From: Streptomyces sp. R41
Lineage (GTDB): Bacteria; Actinomycetota; Actinomycetes; Streptomycetales; Streptomycetaceae
Assembly: GCF_041053055.1 (NCBI RefSeq)
Contig: NZ_CP163443.1
Span: forward strand, 5,129,001 to 5,193,000
DNA: 64,000 nt
Reading direction: 5' to 3'
Shown: positions 1-8,118 of the stretch, in pieces
Layout of the letters: each line of letters opens with the position of its first letter
How positions within the stretch are numbered: position 1 is the first letter of the stretch
The notes under the pieces: generated by a model
Seen by the model: only the letters and a program-made list of their open reading frames with translations
Told to the model about the DNA's origin: nothing
Databases searched by the model: none
Translations under genes and position numbers: made by a program

Positions 1-545
<545 letters not shown>

Positions 546-549
<4 letters not shown>

Positions 550-1226
550 GCGTTGACCAGCTTCTTGAGGATCGAGGTGAAGAAGGGGAGGCCGTCGGTG
601 CGGCCGGACCCGATGAGGGGCTCGACGGCGTGCTCGGGGTGCGGCATGAGGCCGACCACGTTCCCGGCCTCGTTAGTGATCCCGGCGATGTCCCGAAGGC
701 TGCCATTGGGGTTGAAGTCCACGTAACGGAAGGCGACCCGGCCCTCCGCCTCCAGCATGTCGAGGGTGCGCTCGTCGGCGACGTACCGCCCGTCCATGTT
801 CTTCAGCGGGATGTGGATCTCCTGGCCGGCTTCGTAGTCGGTCGTCCAGGCGGTGTTCGCGTTCTCCACCCGCAGCTTCTGGTCGCGGCAGATGAAGTGC
901 AGGTGGTCGTTGCCGAGCATCCCGCCCGGGAGGAGATGGGCCTCGGTGAGGATCTGGAAGCCGTTGCAGATACCGAGGACCGGCATTCCGGACTTCGCCT
1001 GCTCGATGACGGTCTCCATCACGGGCGAGAAGCGCGAGATGGCACCGGCACGGAGATAGTCGCCGTACGAGAAACCGCCGGGAAGCACCACGGCGTCGAC
1101 CTGCTTGAGGTCCTTGTCCTTGTGCCAGAGAGCGACGGGTTCGGCACCGGCGAGCCTGATCGCGCGCTGCGTGTCGCGGTCGTCGAGGCTGCCGGGAAAG
1201 GTGACGACTCCAATACGAGCGGTCAC
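546..1226 (-). CDS. purQ: Phosphoribosylformylglycinamidine synthase, glutaminase subunit
   Basis: This 226-residue class I glutamine amidotransferase supplies ammonia to PurL. The nucleophile Cys lies in [10 protein letters not shown], and the His/Glu pair is in [12 protein letters not shown] near the C terminus, so the triad looks complete. The length is normal for the separate PurQ found in Gram-positive bacteria. The start is GTG 1226, which overlaps the purS stop by 4 bp (GTGA). The stop overlaps the purL start in the same way. With purS and purL it forms the three-part FGAM synthase. Confidence 0.97.
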
Positions 1227-1486
1227 TTTCCTGCCTCCGCGACTTCCTCGACCTTGACGGTGAAGTCCTCGATCACGGTGTTGGCGAGGAAGGATTCCGC
1301 CAGTTCATGGATGCGGGCGAGCGCGGCGTCGTCCACCGGTCCGTCCACTTCCAGTTCGAATCGCTTTCCCTGACGGACGTCGGAGACACCTTCGAAACCG
1401 AGGCGCGGCAGTGCACGCTGCACCGCCTGGCCCTGGGGGTCGAGGATCTCCGGCTTGAGCATGACGTCGACTACGACGCGTGCCAC
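1223..1486 (-). CDS. purS: Phosphoribosylformylglycinamidine synthase subunit PurS
   Basis: PurS is the small third subunit of FGAM synthase; it helps PurQ dock on PurL. The protein ([20 protein letters not shown]...) is about 87 residues, the usual size, with the family's conserved [10 protein letters not shown] segment. Two in-frame GTG codons are possible, at 1492 and 1486. I prefer 1486 because a GGGAG ribosome site lies 5 bases upstream of it, and the MARVVV start is typical of the family. It is the first gene of purSQL, so the promoter should lie in 1490-1600. Confidence 0.95.
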   Translation of the reverse strand: MARVVVDVMLKPEILDPQGQAVQRALPRLGFEGVSDVRQGKRFELEVDGPVDDAALARIHELAESFLANTVIEDFTVKVEEVAEAGK

Positions 1487-1543
1487 TGGCACTCCCGGTG
1501 TGTGGTGCTGAGCAGGTCCCTTCAGACTACCCGCACAAAATTT

Positions 1544-1572
1544 CTACTCGCGTAGATTCGTAGAATCCTACG
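1544..1572. promoter_or_regulatory. Nested palindromes upstream of purS
   Basis: The gap of about 355 bp between purS and the divergent Lsr2-like gene contains CTACTCGCGTAG directly followed by GATTCGTAGAATC, flanked by CGTAG and CTACG. Both cores are inverted repeats, and they lie about 60-85 bp upstream of the purS start. That position fits an operator or promoter element for the purine operon. The cognate protein is unknown; this is inference from symmetry and position only. Confidence 0.35.
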
Positions 1573-1786
1573 TGAGCCCGATCACGATCTCGCATCGACG
1601 CGGGGGCCTGCACGGAAAATCCTGGGAAAAACCGCAGAAGAGCGGCAGGACCCCATTGCCTTCGGACACGCGGAAGGATTTAGTCGGGCTTCACAATGCA
1701 TTGCCGGGCACTGTACAAAGGAATTGGCAATAGCCGATACTTTGCCCAATAACAGCCGGACAGTCGACATCTCCCCGACAACTCCG

Positions 1787-1804
1787 TGACGTCTGCGCAC
1801 GTCA
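1787..1804. promoter_or_regulatory. TGACGT-6-ACGTCA palindrome before the Lsr2-like gene
   Basis: A perfect inverted repeat with 6-bp arms (TGACGT and ACGTCA) and a 6-bp spacer ends 41 bp before the GTG start of the Lsr2-like gene. The location suits an operator over its promoter. A second weaker inverted pair (ATTGGCAA and TTTGCCCAAT) lies further upstream near 1722-1750. Function is inferred only from symmetry and position. Confidence 0.4.
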
Positions 1805-1845
1805 TGACTTGATCGCAGAGGTGCCGCACGAAGGGACCGATATTC

Positions 1846-2163
1846 GTGGCGCAGCGTGTCGTGGTCACTCTCTTTGACGACATCGACGGCTCAGAAGCGG
1901 CGGAGACGATCGCCTTCGGACTGGACGGCAAGTCGTACGAGATCGACCTCAATCCAACGAATGCCAAGAAACTGCGTAAGGTGCTCGCGCCCTACGTCGA
2001 GGCGGGCCGCAAGCAGTCGAAGTCCGGGAAGGCGTACACGCACACCGCACTGACCCCCGACCCGGCCGCCGTCCGCGCCTGGGCGCGCTCCAACAAGATG
2101 GACGTGCCGCCGCGCGGCCGCATCCCCAAGAGGGTGTACGAGGCGTTCGCCGAGGCGCACTGA
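1846..2163 (+). CDS. lsrL: Lsr2-family nucleoid-associated protein (LsrL-type paralogue)
   Basis: The 105-residue protein matches Lsr2. It has an N-terminal dimerisation domain (AQRVVVTLFDDIDGSEA, then FGLDGKSYEIDL) and a C-terminal DNA-binding domain with the AT-hook-like PPRGRIPKRV. Lsr2 proteins bind AT-rich DNA and silence acquired genes. Streptomycetes carry two paralogues, and the one beside purS corresponds by gene order (from memory) to LsrL. The start is GTG 1846 with a GAAGGGA ribosome site 8 bases upstream. The gene diverges from purSQL. It may matter for the accessory clusters in this window, which are likely silencing targets. Confidence 0.92.
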   Translation: MAQRVVVTLFDDIDGSEAAETIAFGLDGKSYEIDLNPTNAKKLRKVLAPYVEAGRKQSKSGKAYTHTALTPDPAAVRAWARSNKMDVPPRGRIPKRVYEAFAEAH

Positions 2164-2169
2164 GCCCAC

Positions 2170-2197
2170 GGGTCCTCCGGGGCGCCCGCGAGGACCC
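2170..2197 (+). terminator. Hairpin after the Lsr2-like gene
   Basis: Perfect 8-bp arms GGGTCCTC and GAGGACCC flank a 12-base loop just after the Lsr2-like stop codon. There is no clear T-run, as is common for streptomycete terminators. Confidence 0.45.
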
Positions 2198-2223
2198 CTC
2201 ACCGGGCCCTGGGAACAACCGAC

Positions 2224-2254
2224 TTGCGCTGACCCCCCGCTGATCAGCTAGAGT
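2224..2254 (+). promoter_or_regulatory. Probable tRNA-Gly(TCC) promoter
   Basis: TTGCGC at 2224-2229 and TAGAGT at 2249-2254, with a 19-bp gap, resemble a vegetative (HrdB) promoter. They end about 50 bp before the tRNA-Gly(TCC) gene. The spacer is slightly long, so this is tentative. Confidence 0.4.
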
Positions 2255-2304
2255 CTGGAGCACGCCGAGGGGCGAGGCCGAAAAGCCGGACCTCACGGAG
2301 TCGC

Positions 2305-2376
2305 GCGGGTGTAGTTCAGTAGCAGAACATCCCCCTTCCAGGGGGAAGGCGCAGTGTGCAATTCCTGTCACCCGCT
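2305..2376 (+). tRNA. tRNA-Gly (anticodon TCC)
   Basis: The acceptor arms GCGGGTG and CACCCGC pair perfectly. The anticodon stem-loop is TCCCC, CTTCCAG, GGGGA, giving anticodon TCC. The T-arm loop reads GCAATTC. CCA is not encoded; the 3' end is followed by CTGC. It is the first of two glycine tRNAs in this gap and decodes GGA/GGG. Confidence 0.93.
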
Positions 2377-2455
2377 CTGCATCGCTTACCAATCACTGTT
2401 GTGGATCAGGTAGGCTGGTGCTCGCGCCGATCGGTGAGAGCCGGTCGGAGGCAAT

Positions 2456-2531
2456 GCGGACGTAGCTCAGTTGGTAGAGCGCAACCTTGCCAAGGTTGAG
2501 GTCGCGAGTTCGAGCCTCGTCGTCCGCTCCA
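2456..2531 (+). tRNA. tRNA-Gly (anticodon GCC), copy 1, CCA encoded
   Basis: Acceptor arms GCGGACG and CGTCCGC are perfect. The anticodon arm CAACC, TTGCCAA, GGTTG gives GCC, the main glycine tRNA for GGC codons. The discriminator T is followed by encoded CCA. The sequence is identical over all 76 bases to the gene at 6855-6930. Upstream, TAGGCT followed by a GCTCGCGCC segment resembles the region before copy 2, so the two promoters look related. Confidence 0.95.
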
Positions 2532-2539
2532 GCACGAAG

Positions 2540-2565
2540 GCCCCAGTCACCGACTGGGGCTTTTT
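2540..2565 (+). terminator. Intrinsic terminator after tRNA-Gly(GCC) copy 1
   Basis: A 9-bp perfect stem GCCCCAGTC / GACTGGGGC with a 3-base ACC loop is followed by TTTTT. This is a textbook rho-independent terminator placed 9 bases after the tRNA. Confidence 0.92.
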
Positions 2566-2596
2566 GCTGTGCCCTTCTCCGCACCCCGACTCTGCT

Positions 2597-2680
2597 GATC
2601 TCCGTACGTCTTCCGCCCATCTGCGTACGTCTTCCGCGGATCTCCGTAGGCCTCTCGCCGATCTCGGTACGCCTCCAGCC
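2597..2680. repeat. Four 21-bp imperfect tandem repeats
   Basis: Four head-to-tail units start at 2597, 2618, 2639 and 2660. Each follows the pattern GATCTCCGTACGTCTTCCGCC with 3-6 changes, and a fifth partial unit (CATCTGACA) follows. The array fills the space between the tRNA terminator and the ABC-transporter operator. On the minus strand it would encode a heptad-like repeat (RRTEI-type), but that frame has no other coding support. It may be a binding array or a relic of slippage. Confidence 0.8.
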
Positions 2681-2684
2681 CATC

Positions 2685-2696
2685 TGACATTTGTCA
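2685..2696. promoter_or_regulatory. Palindromic operator TGACA-TT-TGTCA for the ABC/two-component operon
   Basis: Perfect 5-bp inverted arms with a 2-bp spacer lie 59-70 bp before the ATG of the ABC ATPase gene. A further half-site ATGAC is at 2704-2708. NarL-family response regulators bind short palindromes of this kind, and the operon encodes such a regulator at its end. Autoregulation is therefore a reasonable inference. Confidence 0.5.
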
Positions 2697-2754
2697 TGCG
2701 GAGTGATGACACCGCGCACTGCTGCCGGGTCCCGTCCGCGGGGACGCTGATTTC

Positions 2755-3723
2755 ATGAACACGAACGAGCACGATGACGTGATTGAGGTCACTGATCTGC
2801 GGCGTGTGTACGGGGGAGATTTCGAGGCGGTCCGTGGAGTCACCTTCTCCGTGGGCCGCGGAGAGCTCTTCGCCCTGCTGGGCACGAACGGCGCTGGTAA
2901 GACGTCCACGGTCGAACTCCTCGAGGGCCTCGCGCCCCCGGCCGGCGGACGGGTGCGGGTCCTCGGGCGCGACCCCTACGCGGAGCGGGCGGCCGTGCGG
3001 CCCCGGATCGGCGTGATGCTGCAGGAGGGCGGCTTCCCCTCCGAGCTGACCGTCGCGGAGACCGTACGGATGTGGGCGGGCTGCACGAGCGGGGCACGCC
3101 CCATGGCGGAGGCCTTGGACCTGGTCGGCCTCGCGCGGCGGTCCGATGTACGGGTGAAGCAGTTGTCGGGGGGCGAGAAGCGGCGTCTGGACCTGGCGCT
3201 CGCGCTGCTCGGCCGTCCCGAGGTCCTCTTCCTCGACGAGCCGACGACCGGACTCGACGCCGAAGGACGCCGGAGCACCTGGGAGTTGGTGCGCGAGCTG
3301 CGCGACGGCGGTACGACGGTGCTGCTGACCACCCACTACCTGGAAGAGGCGGAGGAGCTGGCGGACCGGCTCGCGATCCTCCACGAAGGGCACATAGCCG
3401 CCTCCGGCACCCCGGCCGAGGTGACCGCCTCCCAACCGTCCCGGATCTCCTTCGAACTGCCCGACGGCTACTTCCTCGGGGACCTGCCGCCGCTCGCCGA
3501 ACTCGGCGTGATGGACCACGAGACGGCGGGCCGCGTCATCAGGCTGCGCACCGGTGAGCTGCAGCGGACGGCCACCGCACTGCTGTTGTGGGCCCAGCGG
3601 GCGCAGGTCGAGCTGCGGGGGCTCGATGTGCGGTCGGCCTCGCTGGAGGAGGCGTTCCTGCGGATTGCGCGGGAGGCGGCGGCGCACGGCGTGGGGGTAC
3701 GGGATAGGGAGACGGCGGCATGA
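2755..3723 (+). CDS. ABC transporter ATP-binding protein (drug/antibiotic export type)
   Basis: This is a 322-residue ABC ATPase of the DrrA/CcmA-like class that powers an ABC-2 exporter. Visible motifs are Walker A GTNGAGKT (43-50), signature LSGGE (137-141), Walker B VLFLDEP (157-163) and a switch His in LLTTHYLEEAEEL. The C-terminal 100 residues form the usual extension of this family. The start is ATG 2755; the ribosome site is weak. The stop overlaps the next start (ATGA), so ATPase and permease should be co-translated. The substrate cannot be read from sequence. Pairing with a DesK/NarL-type sensor system suggests a stress or antibiotic export module. Confidence 0.93.
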   Translation: MNTNEHDDVIEVTDLRRVYGGDFEAVRGVTFSVGRGELFALLGTNGAGKTSTVELLEGLAPPAGGRVRVLGRDPYAERAAVRPRIGVMLQEGGFPSELTVAETVRMWAGCTSGARPMAEALDLVGLARRSDVRVKQLSGGEKRRLDLALALLGRPEVLFLDEPTTGLDAEGRRSTWELVRELRDGGTTVLLTTHYLEEAEELADRLAILHEGHIAASGTPAEVTASQPSRISFELPDGYFLGDLPPLAELGVMDHETAGRVIRLRTGELQRTATALLLWAQRAQVELRGLDVRSASLEEAFLRIAREAAAHGVGVRDRETAA

Positions 3724-4529
3724 GCGGAACGACAGTCACTACAGGCGTGGGTGAGGGTAGGGGTACGACCACGACCGCTCGGCGGATGGCCGCCCTGGCA
3801 CGCGCCGAACTGACCCTGCTGGGGCGCACCAAGGCGACGCTGGCCGCCGCCGTGTTCGTGCCGCTGACCTTGCCGTTCAGCCTCCGCTCGACGGTCGACC
3901 AGATGGACCTGAAGGGCACCGGTCTCTCGGTGGGCTCGGTCGTCCTGTCGTCCTCCGTCGGCTTCTCGCTCCTCTTCGCCGTCTACAGCTCGCTGGTGAG
4001 CGTGTACGCGGCCCGCCGCGATGAGCTCGTCCTCAAGCGGCTGCGCACCGGTGAGCTGCGGGACGCCGAGATCCTCGCGGGCGCGGCCCTGCCGTCGGTC
4101 GCGATCGGCCTGGTGCAGTGCCTGGTCCTGACGGTCGCCTGCGCCGCGCTCCTGGACGTCGGAGCACCCCGAGCTCCCCAATTCGCCGTCCTGGGGCTGC
4201 TGTTGGGCGTGGCGATGTGGCCACCGCTCGCCGCGGTCACCGCGAACTTCAGCAAGAGCGTGGAGGGCGCCCAGGTCGCCGCCATGCCTCTGGTGCTGCT
4301 GTCCCTGCTCGGCTCGGGCACCTTCATCCCGCTTGAGGTGATGCCCGACGGGCTGGCCTCGGCCTGCGAACTGCTGCCCCTGACCCCGGTGATCACCCTG
4401 ATACGCGGCGGCTGGACCGGCGACCTCTCCGCGCACGACGCCTTCGGCGCCCTCGCGACGGCGGTGGCCTGGATCGTGCTCGCGGTGTTTGCTGTACGGC
4501 GGAGGTTCCGCTGGGAGCCGCGGCGGTGA
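3720..4529 (+). CDS. ABC-2 type transporter permease
   Basis: This 269-residue integral membrane protein is the partner of the preceding ATPase. Five to six hydrophobic stretches are visible, for example VGFSLLFAVYSSLVSVY, VAIGLVQCLVLTVACAALL, FAVLGLLLGVAMWPPLAAV and AVAWIVLAVFAV. The motif MPLVLLSLLGSGTFIPLEVM followed by a P-x-T loop is typical of ABC-2 permeases. It overlaps the ATPase gene and the sensor kinase gene by 4 bp at each end, so all four genes of the operon are tightly coupled. Confidence 0.9.
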   Translation: MSGTTVTTGVGEGRGTTTTARRMAALARAELTLLGRTKATLAAAVFVPLTLPFSLRSTVDQMDLKGTGLSVGSVVLSSSVGFSLLFAVYSSLVSVYAARRDELVLKRLRTGELRDAEILAGAALPSVAIGLVQCLVLTVACAALLDVGAPRAPQFAVLGLLLGVAMWPPLAAVTANFSKSVEGAQVAAMPLVLLSLLGSGTFIPLEVMPDGLASACELLPLTPVITLIRGGWTGDLSAHDAFGALATAVAWIVLAVFAVRRRFRWEPRR

Positions 4530-6169
4530 CCACGGATGCGGGGGTGGGCATGAGCAGGCCGGGTGGCTGGTGGCGGGGCAAGAGCACGCCGGCGAAGGTC
4601 GAGACGTACACGCGGTGGTCCTTCCACTTCTTCGCCGTGATCGAGGTCGCGTCGATCGGACTGCCTGTCTTCGGGAGTGTGTCGCCCGCCCTGTCCTGGA
4701 CGCTGTTCTTGCTGGTCTGCGGACACTCCGTGCTCTGCGCGGTGACCGCCTCCCAGGCGCTGGACTGGGCACGCGGCACCCGGGAGCAGCCCGGGCGCAT
4801 GCTGATCGCGCTTGCCGCGGGCACCGCCGTGGTCGCCGTCGTGGCGGTCGTCCTCTCGGGCACCGCATGGCGCCCGGCGAGCGATGCCGAGGTGCGCTTG
4901 GCCGCCTCGTTGTTCGTCGGCGTCATAGCGTTCGGTACGGGCACACTCGCGCTCGGCACGCGCAACGTTCGAAGGATGACGCATGCGGTGGTCGGTGCGG
5001 CCGCGGGTGCCGGAGCGGTGTCGTTCCCCCTGGGCTTCCCGGGTCCCTCCGCGCTGATCACAGCGGGTGTGGTCATGCTGGCCGCCGGGTTCCTCACCTT
5101 CACCGCCGCCTTCTCCGTCTGGCTGCTGAACGCCGTCTACGAACTCGACGAGGCCCGCGAGACCCGCGCCCGCCTCGCCGTCGCCGAGGAACGGCTGCGC
5201 TTCGGGCGCGATCTGCACGACGTGATGGGCCGCAATCTGGCGGTGATCGCCCTCAAGAGCGAACTCGCCGTGCAACTGGCCCGGCGCGGGCGGCCGGAGG
5301 CCGTGGAGCAGATGATCGAGGTTCAGCGGATAGCACGGGAGTCGCAGCGGGAGGTGCGCGAGGTCGTACGCGGCTACCGCGAGGCCGACCTCGGAAGCGA
5401 ACTCGCGGGCGCCCAGAGCGTGTTGACGGCCGCCGGTATCGACTGCGAGGTCACCGGCTCGGCGACGGGGCTGCCCCCGCAGGTTCAGTCGGCGCTCGGC
5501 TGGGTCGTACGGGAGGCGACGACGAACGTGCTGAGGCACGGGGACGCGGGGAGGTGCGCGGTGTCCTTGCTGGTGGCGGAGGGACGGGTGACCCTCACCG
5601 TCGAGAACGACGGGGCGCCCGGATCGGGGTCCGACTTCGAGCCGGGGAGGGGGTCCGGGCTCGCGGGGCTGCGGGAGCGGCTCACGGAGGTGGAGGGGGT
5701 ACTGCGGGCCGGGCCTGCCGGGGAGGGTGTGTTCCGGTTGACGGCGGAGGTGCCGCTGCCGGTGCCGATGCAGCTGCCGCCGGGGTCGGCTTCGGGTCCG
5801 GGTTCGGCACCGGCTTCGGTTTCGTGTTCGGCGCCGGCGCCGGCTTCGGTTTCGTGTTCGGCACCGGCACCGGCACCGGCTTCGGCTTCGCGTTCGGCTC
5901 CGGCACCGGCTTCGGCTTCACGTTCGGCTCCGGCACCGGCACCGGCTTCGGCTTCACGTTCGGGTTCGGCTCCGGCTCCGGCTCCGGCTTCGGCTTCGGC
6001 TTCGGCTTCGGCTTCGGCTTCGGCTTCGGCTTCGGCTTCGGCTTCGGCTTCGGCTTCGGCTTCGGGTGAGGATCCGGGTGAGGATCCGGCTTCGGGTGAG
6101 GATCCGGTTCCGGAAGCCGGGCTGCTGCCGCCGTCCGGTGCGCATCCGGTGAGCGAGGTCACCCCATGA
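4526..6169 (+). CDS. DesK-type sensor histidine kinase with Ser-Ala repeat tail
   Basis: Several membrane segments fill residues about 35-205. The HisKA_3 dimerisation helix carries the phospho-acceptor His231 in [11 protein letters not shown]. The ATPase domain has [10 protein letters not shown] (N box) and [11 protein letters not shown] (G box). It should phosphorylate the response regulator encoded next. The kinase fold ends near residue 410. A further 130 residues or so are almost only Ala, Ser and Pro, ending in an alternating Ser-Ala tract encoded by 13 perfect GGCTTC units, then GEDP repeats. Family members normally stop at about 400 residues, so the tail is an oddity. Start is GTG 4526, overlapping the permease stop. 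Confidence 0.9.
   Translation: MTTDAGVGMSRPGGWWRGKSTPAKVETYTRWSFHFFAVIEVASIGLPVFGSVSPALSWTLFLLVCGHSVLCAVTASQALDWARGTREQPGRMLIALAAGTAVVAVVAVVLSGTAWRPASDAEVRLAASLFVGVIAFGTGTLALGTRNVRRMTHAVVGAAAGAGAVSFPLGFPGPSALITAGVVMLAAGFLTFTAAFSVWLLNAVYELDEARETRARLAVAEERLRFGRDLHDVMGRNLAVIALKSELAVQLARRGRPEAVEQMIEVQRIARESQREVREVVRGYREADLGSELAGAQSVLTAAGIDCEVTGSATGLPPQVQSALGWVVREATTNVLRHGDAGRCAVSLLVAEGRVTLTVENDGAPGSGSDFEPGRGSGLAGLRERLTEVEGVLRAGPAGEGVFRLTAEVPLPVPMQLPPGSASGPGSAPASVSCSAPAPASVSCSAPAPAPASASRSAPAPASASRSAPAPAPASASRSGSAPAPAPASASASASASASASASASASASASASGEDPGEDPASGEDPVPEAGLLPPSGAHPVSEVTP
5986..6063. repeat. GGCTTC hexanucleotide microsatellite, 13 perfect copies
   Basis: Thirteen uninterrupted copies of GGCTTC (78 bp) are preceded by degenerate GGCTCC and GGCACC units back to about 5800. 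Three copies of a GGTGAGGATCCG-like unit follow (6064-6105). The hexamer preserves the reading frame, so changes in copy number would lengthen or shorten the Ser-Ala tail of the kinase without breaking it. Confidence 0.95.
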
Positions 6170-6831
6170 CATCCGTACCGTCCGACTCCCCCGTCACGTC
6201 CGTACCGCACACCCCTTCTGCCCCACCCGTACGTCTGCTGCTCGCCGATGACGAGCATCTGATCCGGGGGGCGCTCGCCGCGCTGCTCGCCCTGGAGGAC
6301 GACCTGGTCGTGGTGGCCGAGGCGGCGACCGGGCCCGAGGCGCTGGCGATGGCGCGGGCGCACGAGCCCGATGTCGCTGTCCTGGATCTCCAGATGCCGG
6401 GGGCGGACGGTGTGAGGGTAGCCACATCTCTGCGGGCCGAACTGCCGGACTGTCAGGCGCTGATCGTGACGAGCCATGGGCGGCCGGGGCATCTGAAGCG
6501 GGCGCTTGCGGCGGGTGTGCGAGGGTTCGTCCCGAAGACGGTGAGCGCACAGCGGCTCGCGGAGATCATTCGTACGGTGCATGCGGGAAACCGTTACGTG
6601 GACCCGGAGTTGGCCGCCGACGCGATCTCCGCCGGGGACTCGCCGCTGACGGCGCGCGAGGCCGAGGTGCTCGAATTCGCCGCCGACGGGGCGCCCGTCG
6701 CGGAGATCGCCGAGCGGGCCGCGCTGTCCCAGGGGACCGTACGGAACTATCTGTCGTCGGCCGCGTCCAAGCTCGGGGCGGAGAACCGTCACGCGGCGGT
6801 GCGTCTCGCGCGTGAGAGAGGTTGGGTATAG
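6166..6831 (+). CDS. NarL/FixJ-family response regulator
   Basis: This 221-residue two-domain regulator has a receiver with acidic pair ADDE, phospho-acceptor Asp74 in VLDLQMPG, a T/S position in VTSHG, and Lys in FVPKTVS. Its C-terminal LuxR-type helix-turn-helix reads LTAREAEVLEFAADG through SQGTVRNYLSSAASKLG. About 20 residues precede the receiver, more than usual. It overlaps the kinase gene (ATGA). It probably controls the operon through the palindrome at 2685. The TATAGT sequence that may be the -10 box of the downstream tRNA overlaps its stop codon. Confidence 0.93.
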   Translation: MTSVPSDSPVTSVPHTPSAPPVRLLLADDEHLIRGALAALLALEDDLVVVAEAATGPEALAMARAHEPDVAVLDLQMPGADGVRVATSLRAELPDCQALIVTSHGRPGHLKRALAAGVRGFVPKTVSAQRLAEIIRTVHAGNRYVDPELAADAISAGDSPLTAREAEVLEFAADGAPVAEIAERAALSQGTVRNYLSSAASKLGAENRHAAVRLARERGWV

Positions 6832-6854
6832 TTGCTCTCGCGCCACGGCGCAGT

Positions 6855-6930
6855 GCGGACGTAGCTCAGTTGGTAGAGCGCAACCTTGCCAAGGTTGAGG
6901 TCGCGAGTTCGAGCCTCGTCGTCCGCTCCA
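6855..6930 (+). tRNA. tRNA-Gly (anticodon GCC), copy 2, CCA encoded
   Basis: The gene is identical to 2456-2531, including the encoded CCA. It lies 23 bp after the response-regulator stop. A likely -10 box, TATAGT (6827-6832), overlaps that stop codon, and the GCTCTCGCGCC after it resembles the region before copy 1. The two copies bracket the transporter/two-component operon. Confidence 0.95.
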
Positions 6931-6935
6931 GTAAA

Positions 6936-6966
6936 GAAGCCCCCGGCCTCAGGTCGGGGGCTTCTT
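6936..6966 (+). terminator. Intrinsic terminator after tRNA-Gly copy 2
   Basis: A 10-bp perfect stem GAAGCCCCCG / CGGGGGCTTC with a 9-base loop ends in CTTCTTC. It also faces the convergent purC gene. Confidence 0.85.
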
Positions 6967-7046
6967 CGTGTACTCGGGGCCCCTTCGTGCGCTCGGGGCT
7001 TGTGCGTGCGCTTGGGGCCCGACTGTTCGCCGAGCCCCGGGCGGGG

Positions 7047-7946
7047 TTACGACCAGCTCGTGCCCGTCAGGCGCTCGTACGCCTCGATGTACTTGGCGCG
7101 GGTCGCCTCCACGATGTGCGGGGGCAGCGCGGGCGGCGGCTGCTCGCTCTTGCGGTCCCAGCCGGATTCGGGGGAGGTCAGCCAGTCGCGGACGTACTGC
7201 TTGTCGAAGGACGGCTGCGAGTGGCCCGGCTCCCACTCGTCGGCGGGCCAGAAGCGGGAGGAGTCCGGGGTCAGCACCTCGTCGGCGAGGACGAGGGTCT
7301 CTCCCTCGAAGCCGAACTCGAACTTGGTGTCCGCGAGGATGATCCCCCGGTCGCGGGCGATGTCGCGGGCGCGGCTGTAGACGGCGAGGGTCGTCTGGCG
7401 CAGCTGGGCCGCGGTCTCGGCGCCGACCTGGCGGGCGACCTCCTCGTACGACACGTTCTCGTCGTGCTCGCCGACGGCGGCCTTGGTGGCGGGGGTGAAG
7501 ATCGGCGCGGGGAGTTCCGAGCCGTCGACGAGGCCCTCGGGGAGGGCGAGGCCGCAGACCGTGCGGGACTCGTTGTACTCGACCAGGCCGGAGCCGGTGA
7601 GGTAGCCGCGCGCGACGCACTCGACCGGGACCATCCGCAGGGACTTGCAGATCAGGGTGCGACCGGCCCAGTCGTCGGGGGCGCCCGGCGGGAGTTCGGT
7701 GCTCAGGATGTGGTTGGGGACCAGGTCGGCGAGCTGGTCGAACCACCACAGGGAGAGCTGGGTGAGCGTGCGGCCCTTGTCGGGGATCTCGGTGGGGAGC
7801 ACCCAGTCGAAGGCGGAGATGCGGTCGCTGGCGACCATCACGAGGTCGCCCGCCTCGTTCTGGTACAGGTCGCGCACCTTGCCGGTGTGCAGATGCACCA
7901 GACCCGGAACCTCGAGGGGCTCGGGCTTTTCAACGAATCCGGACAC
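7047..7946 (-). CDS. purC: Phosphoribosylaminoimidazole-succinocarboxamide synthase (SAICAR synthetase)
   Basis: The 299-residue enzyme joins CAIR and aspartate with ATP in purine synthesis. Family motifs are HTGKVRDLY near the N terminus, VASDRISAFDW, ECVARGYLTGSG, and KFEFGFEGETLVLADEVLTPDSSRF cut by the Mg/ATP site. The start is GTG 7946 (MSGFVEKPEPLEVPGL) with GGGGAGG 5 bases upstream; frames that open further upstream lack such a site. It is alone here but close to purSQL and purD, a dispersed purine cluster typical of streptomycetes. Confidence 0.97.
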   Translation of the reverse strand: MSGFVEKPEPLEVPGLVHLHTGKVRDLYQNEAGDLVMVASDRISAFDWVLPTEIPDKGRTLTQLSLWWFDQLADLVPNHILSTELPPGAPDDWAGRTLICKSLRMVPVECVARGYLTGSGLVEYNESRTVCGLALPEGLVDGSELPAPIFTPATKAAVGEHDENVSYEEVARQVGAETAAQLRQTTLAVYSRARDIARDRGIILADTKFEFGFEGETLVLADEVLTPDSSRFWPADEWEPGHSQPSFDKQYVRDWLTSPESGWDRKSEQPPPALPPHIVEATRAKYIEAYERLTGTSWS

Positions 7947-8118
7947 GGTTCCTCCCCGTGGTTGAAGAAAAGGGGCGCCCGTAGGGCCCGAATAGGGTGG
8001 CGGTGGGCGACGGGTGGGCCAAGTGGCTCGATTCTCCCGTATGCCGGGAGTGACTTTGGCCAGGGGGTGGGCGGTGAGGTCATGGGTGACGCCGCGCGGG
8101 GTGCGCGCGGGCGCCTCG

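Noticed and set aside
2467..3687. 406-codon minus-strand frame covering the repeats and ABC ATPase
   Set aside because: The ATPase motifs on the plus strand are unambiguous; the frame runs through tRNA and terminator sequences.
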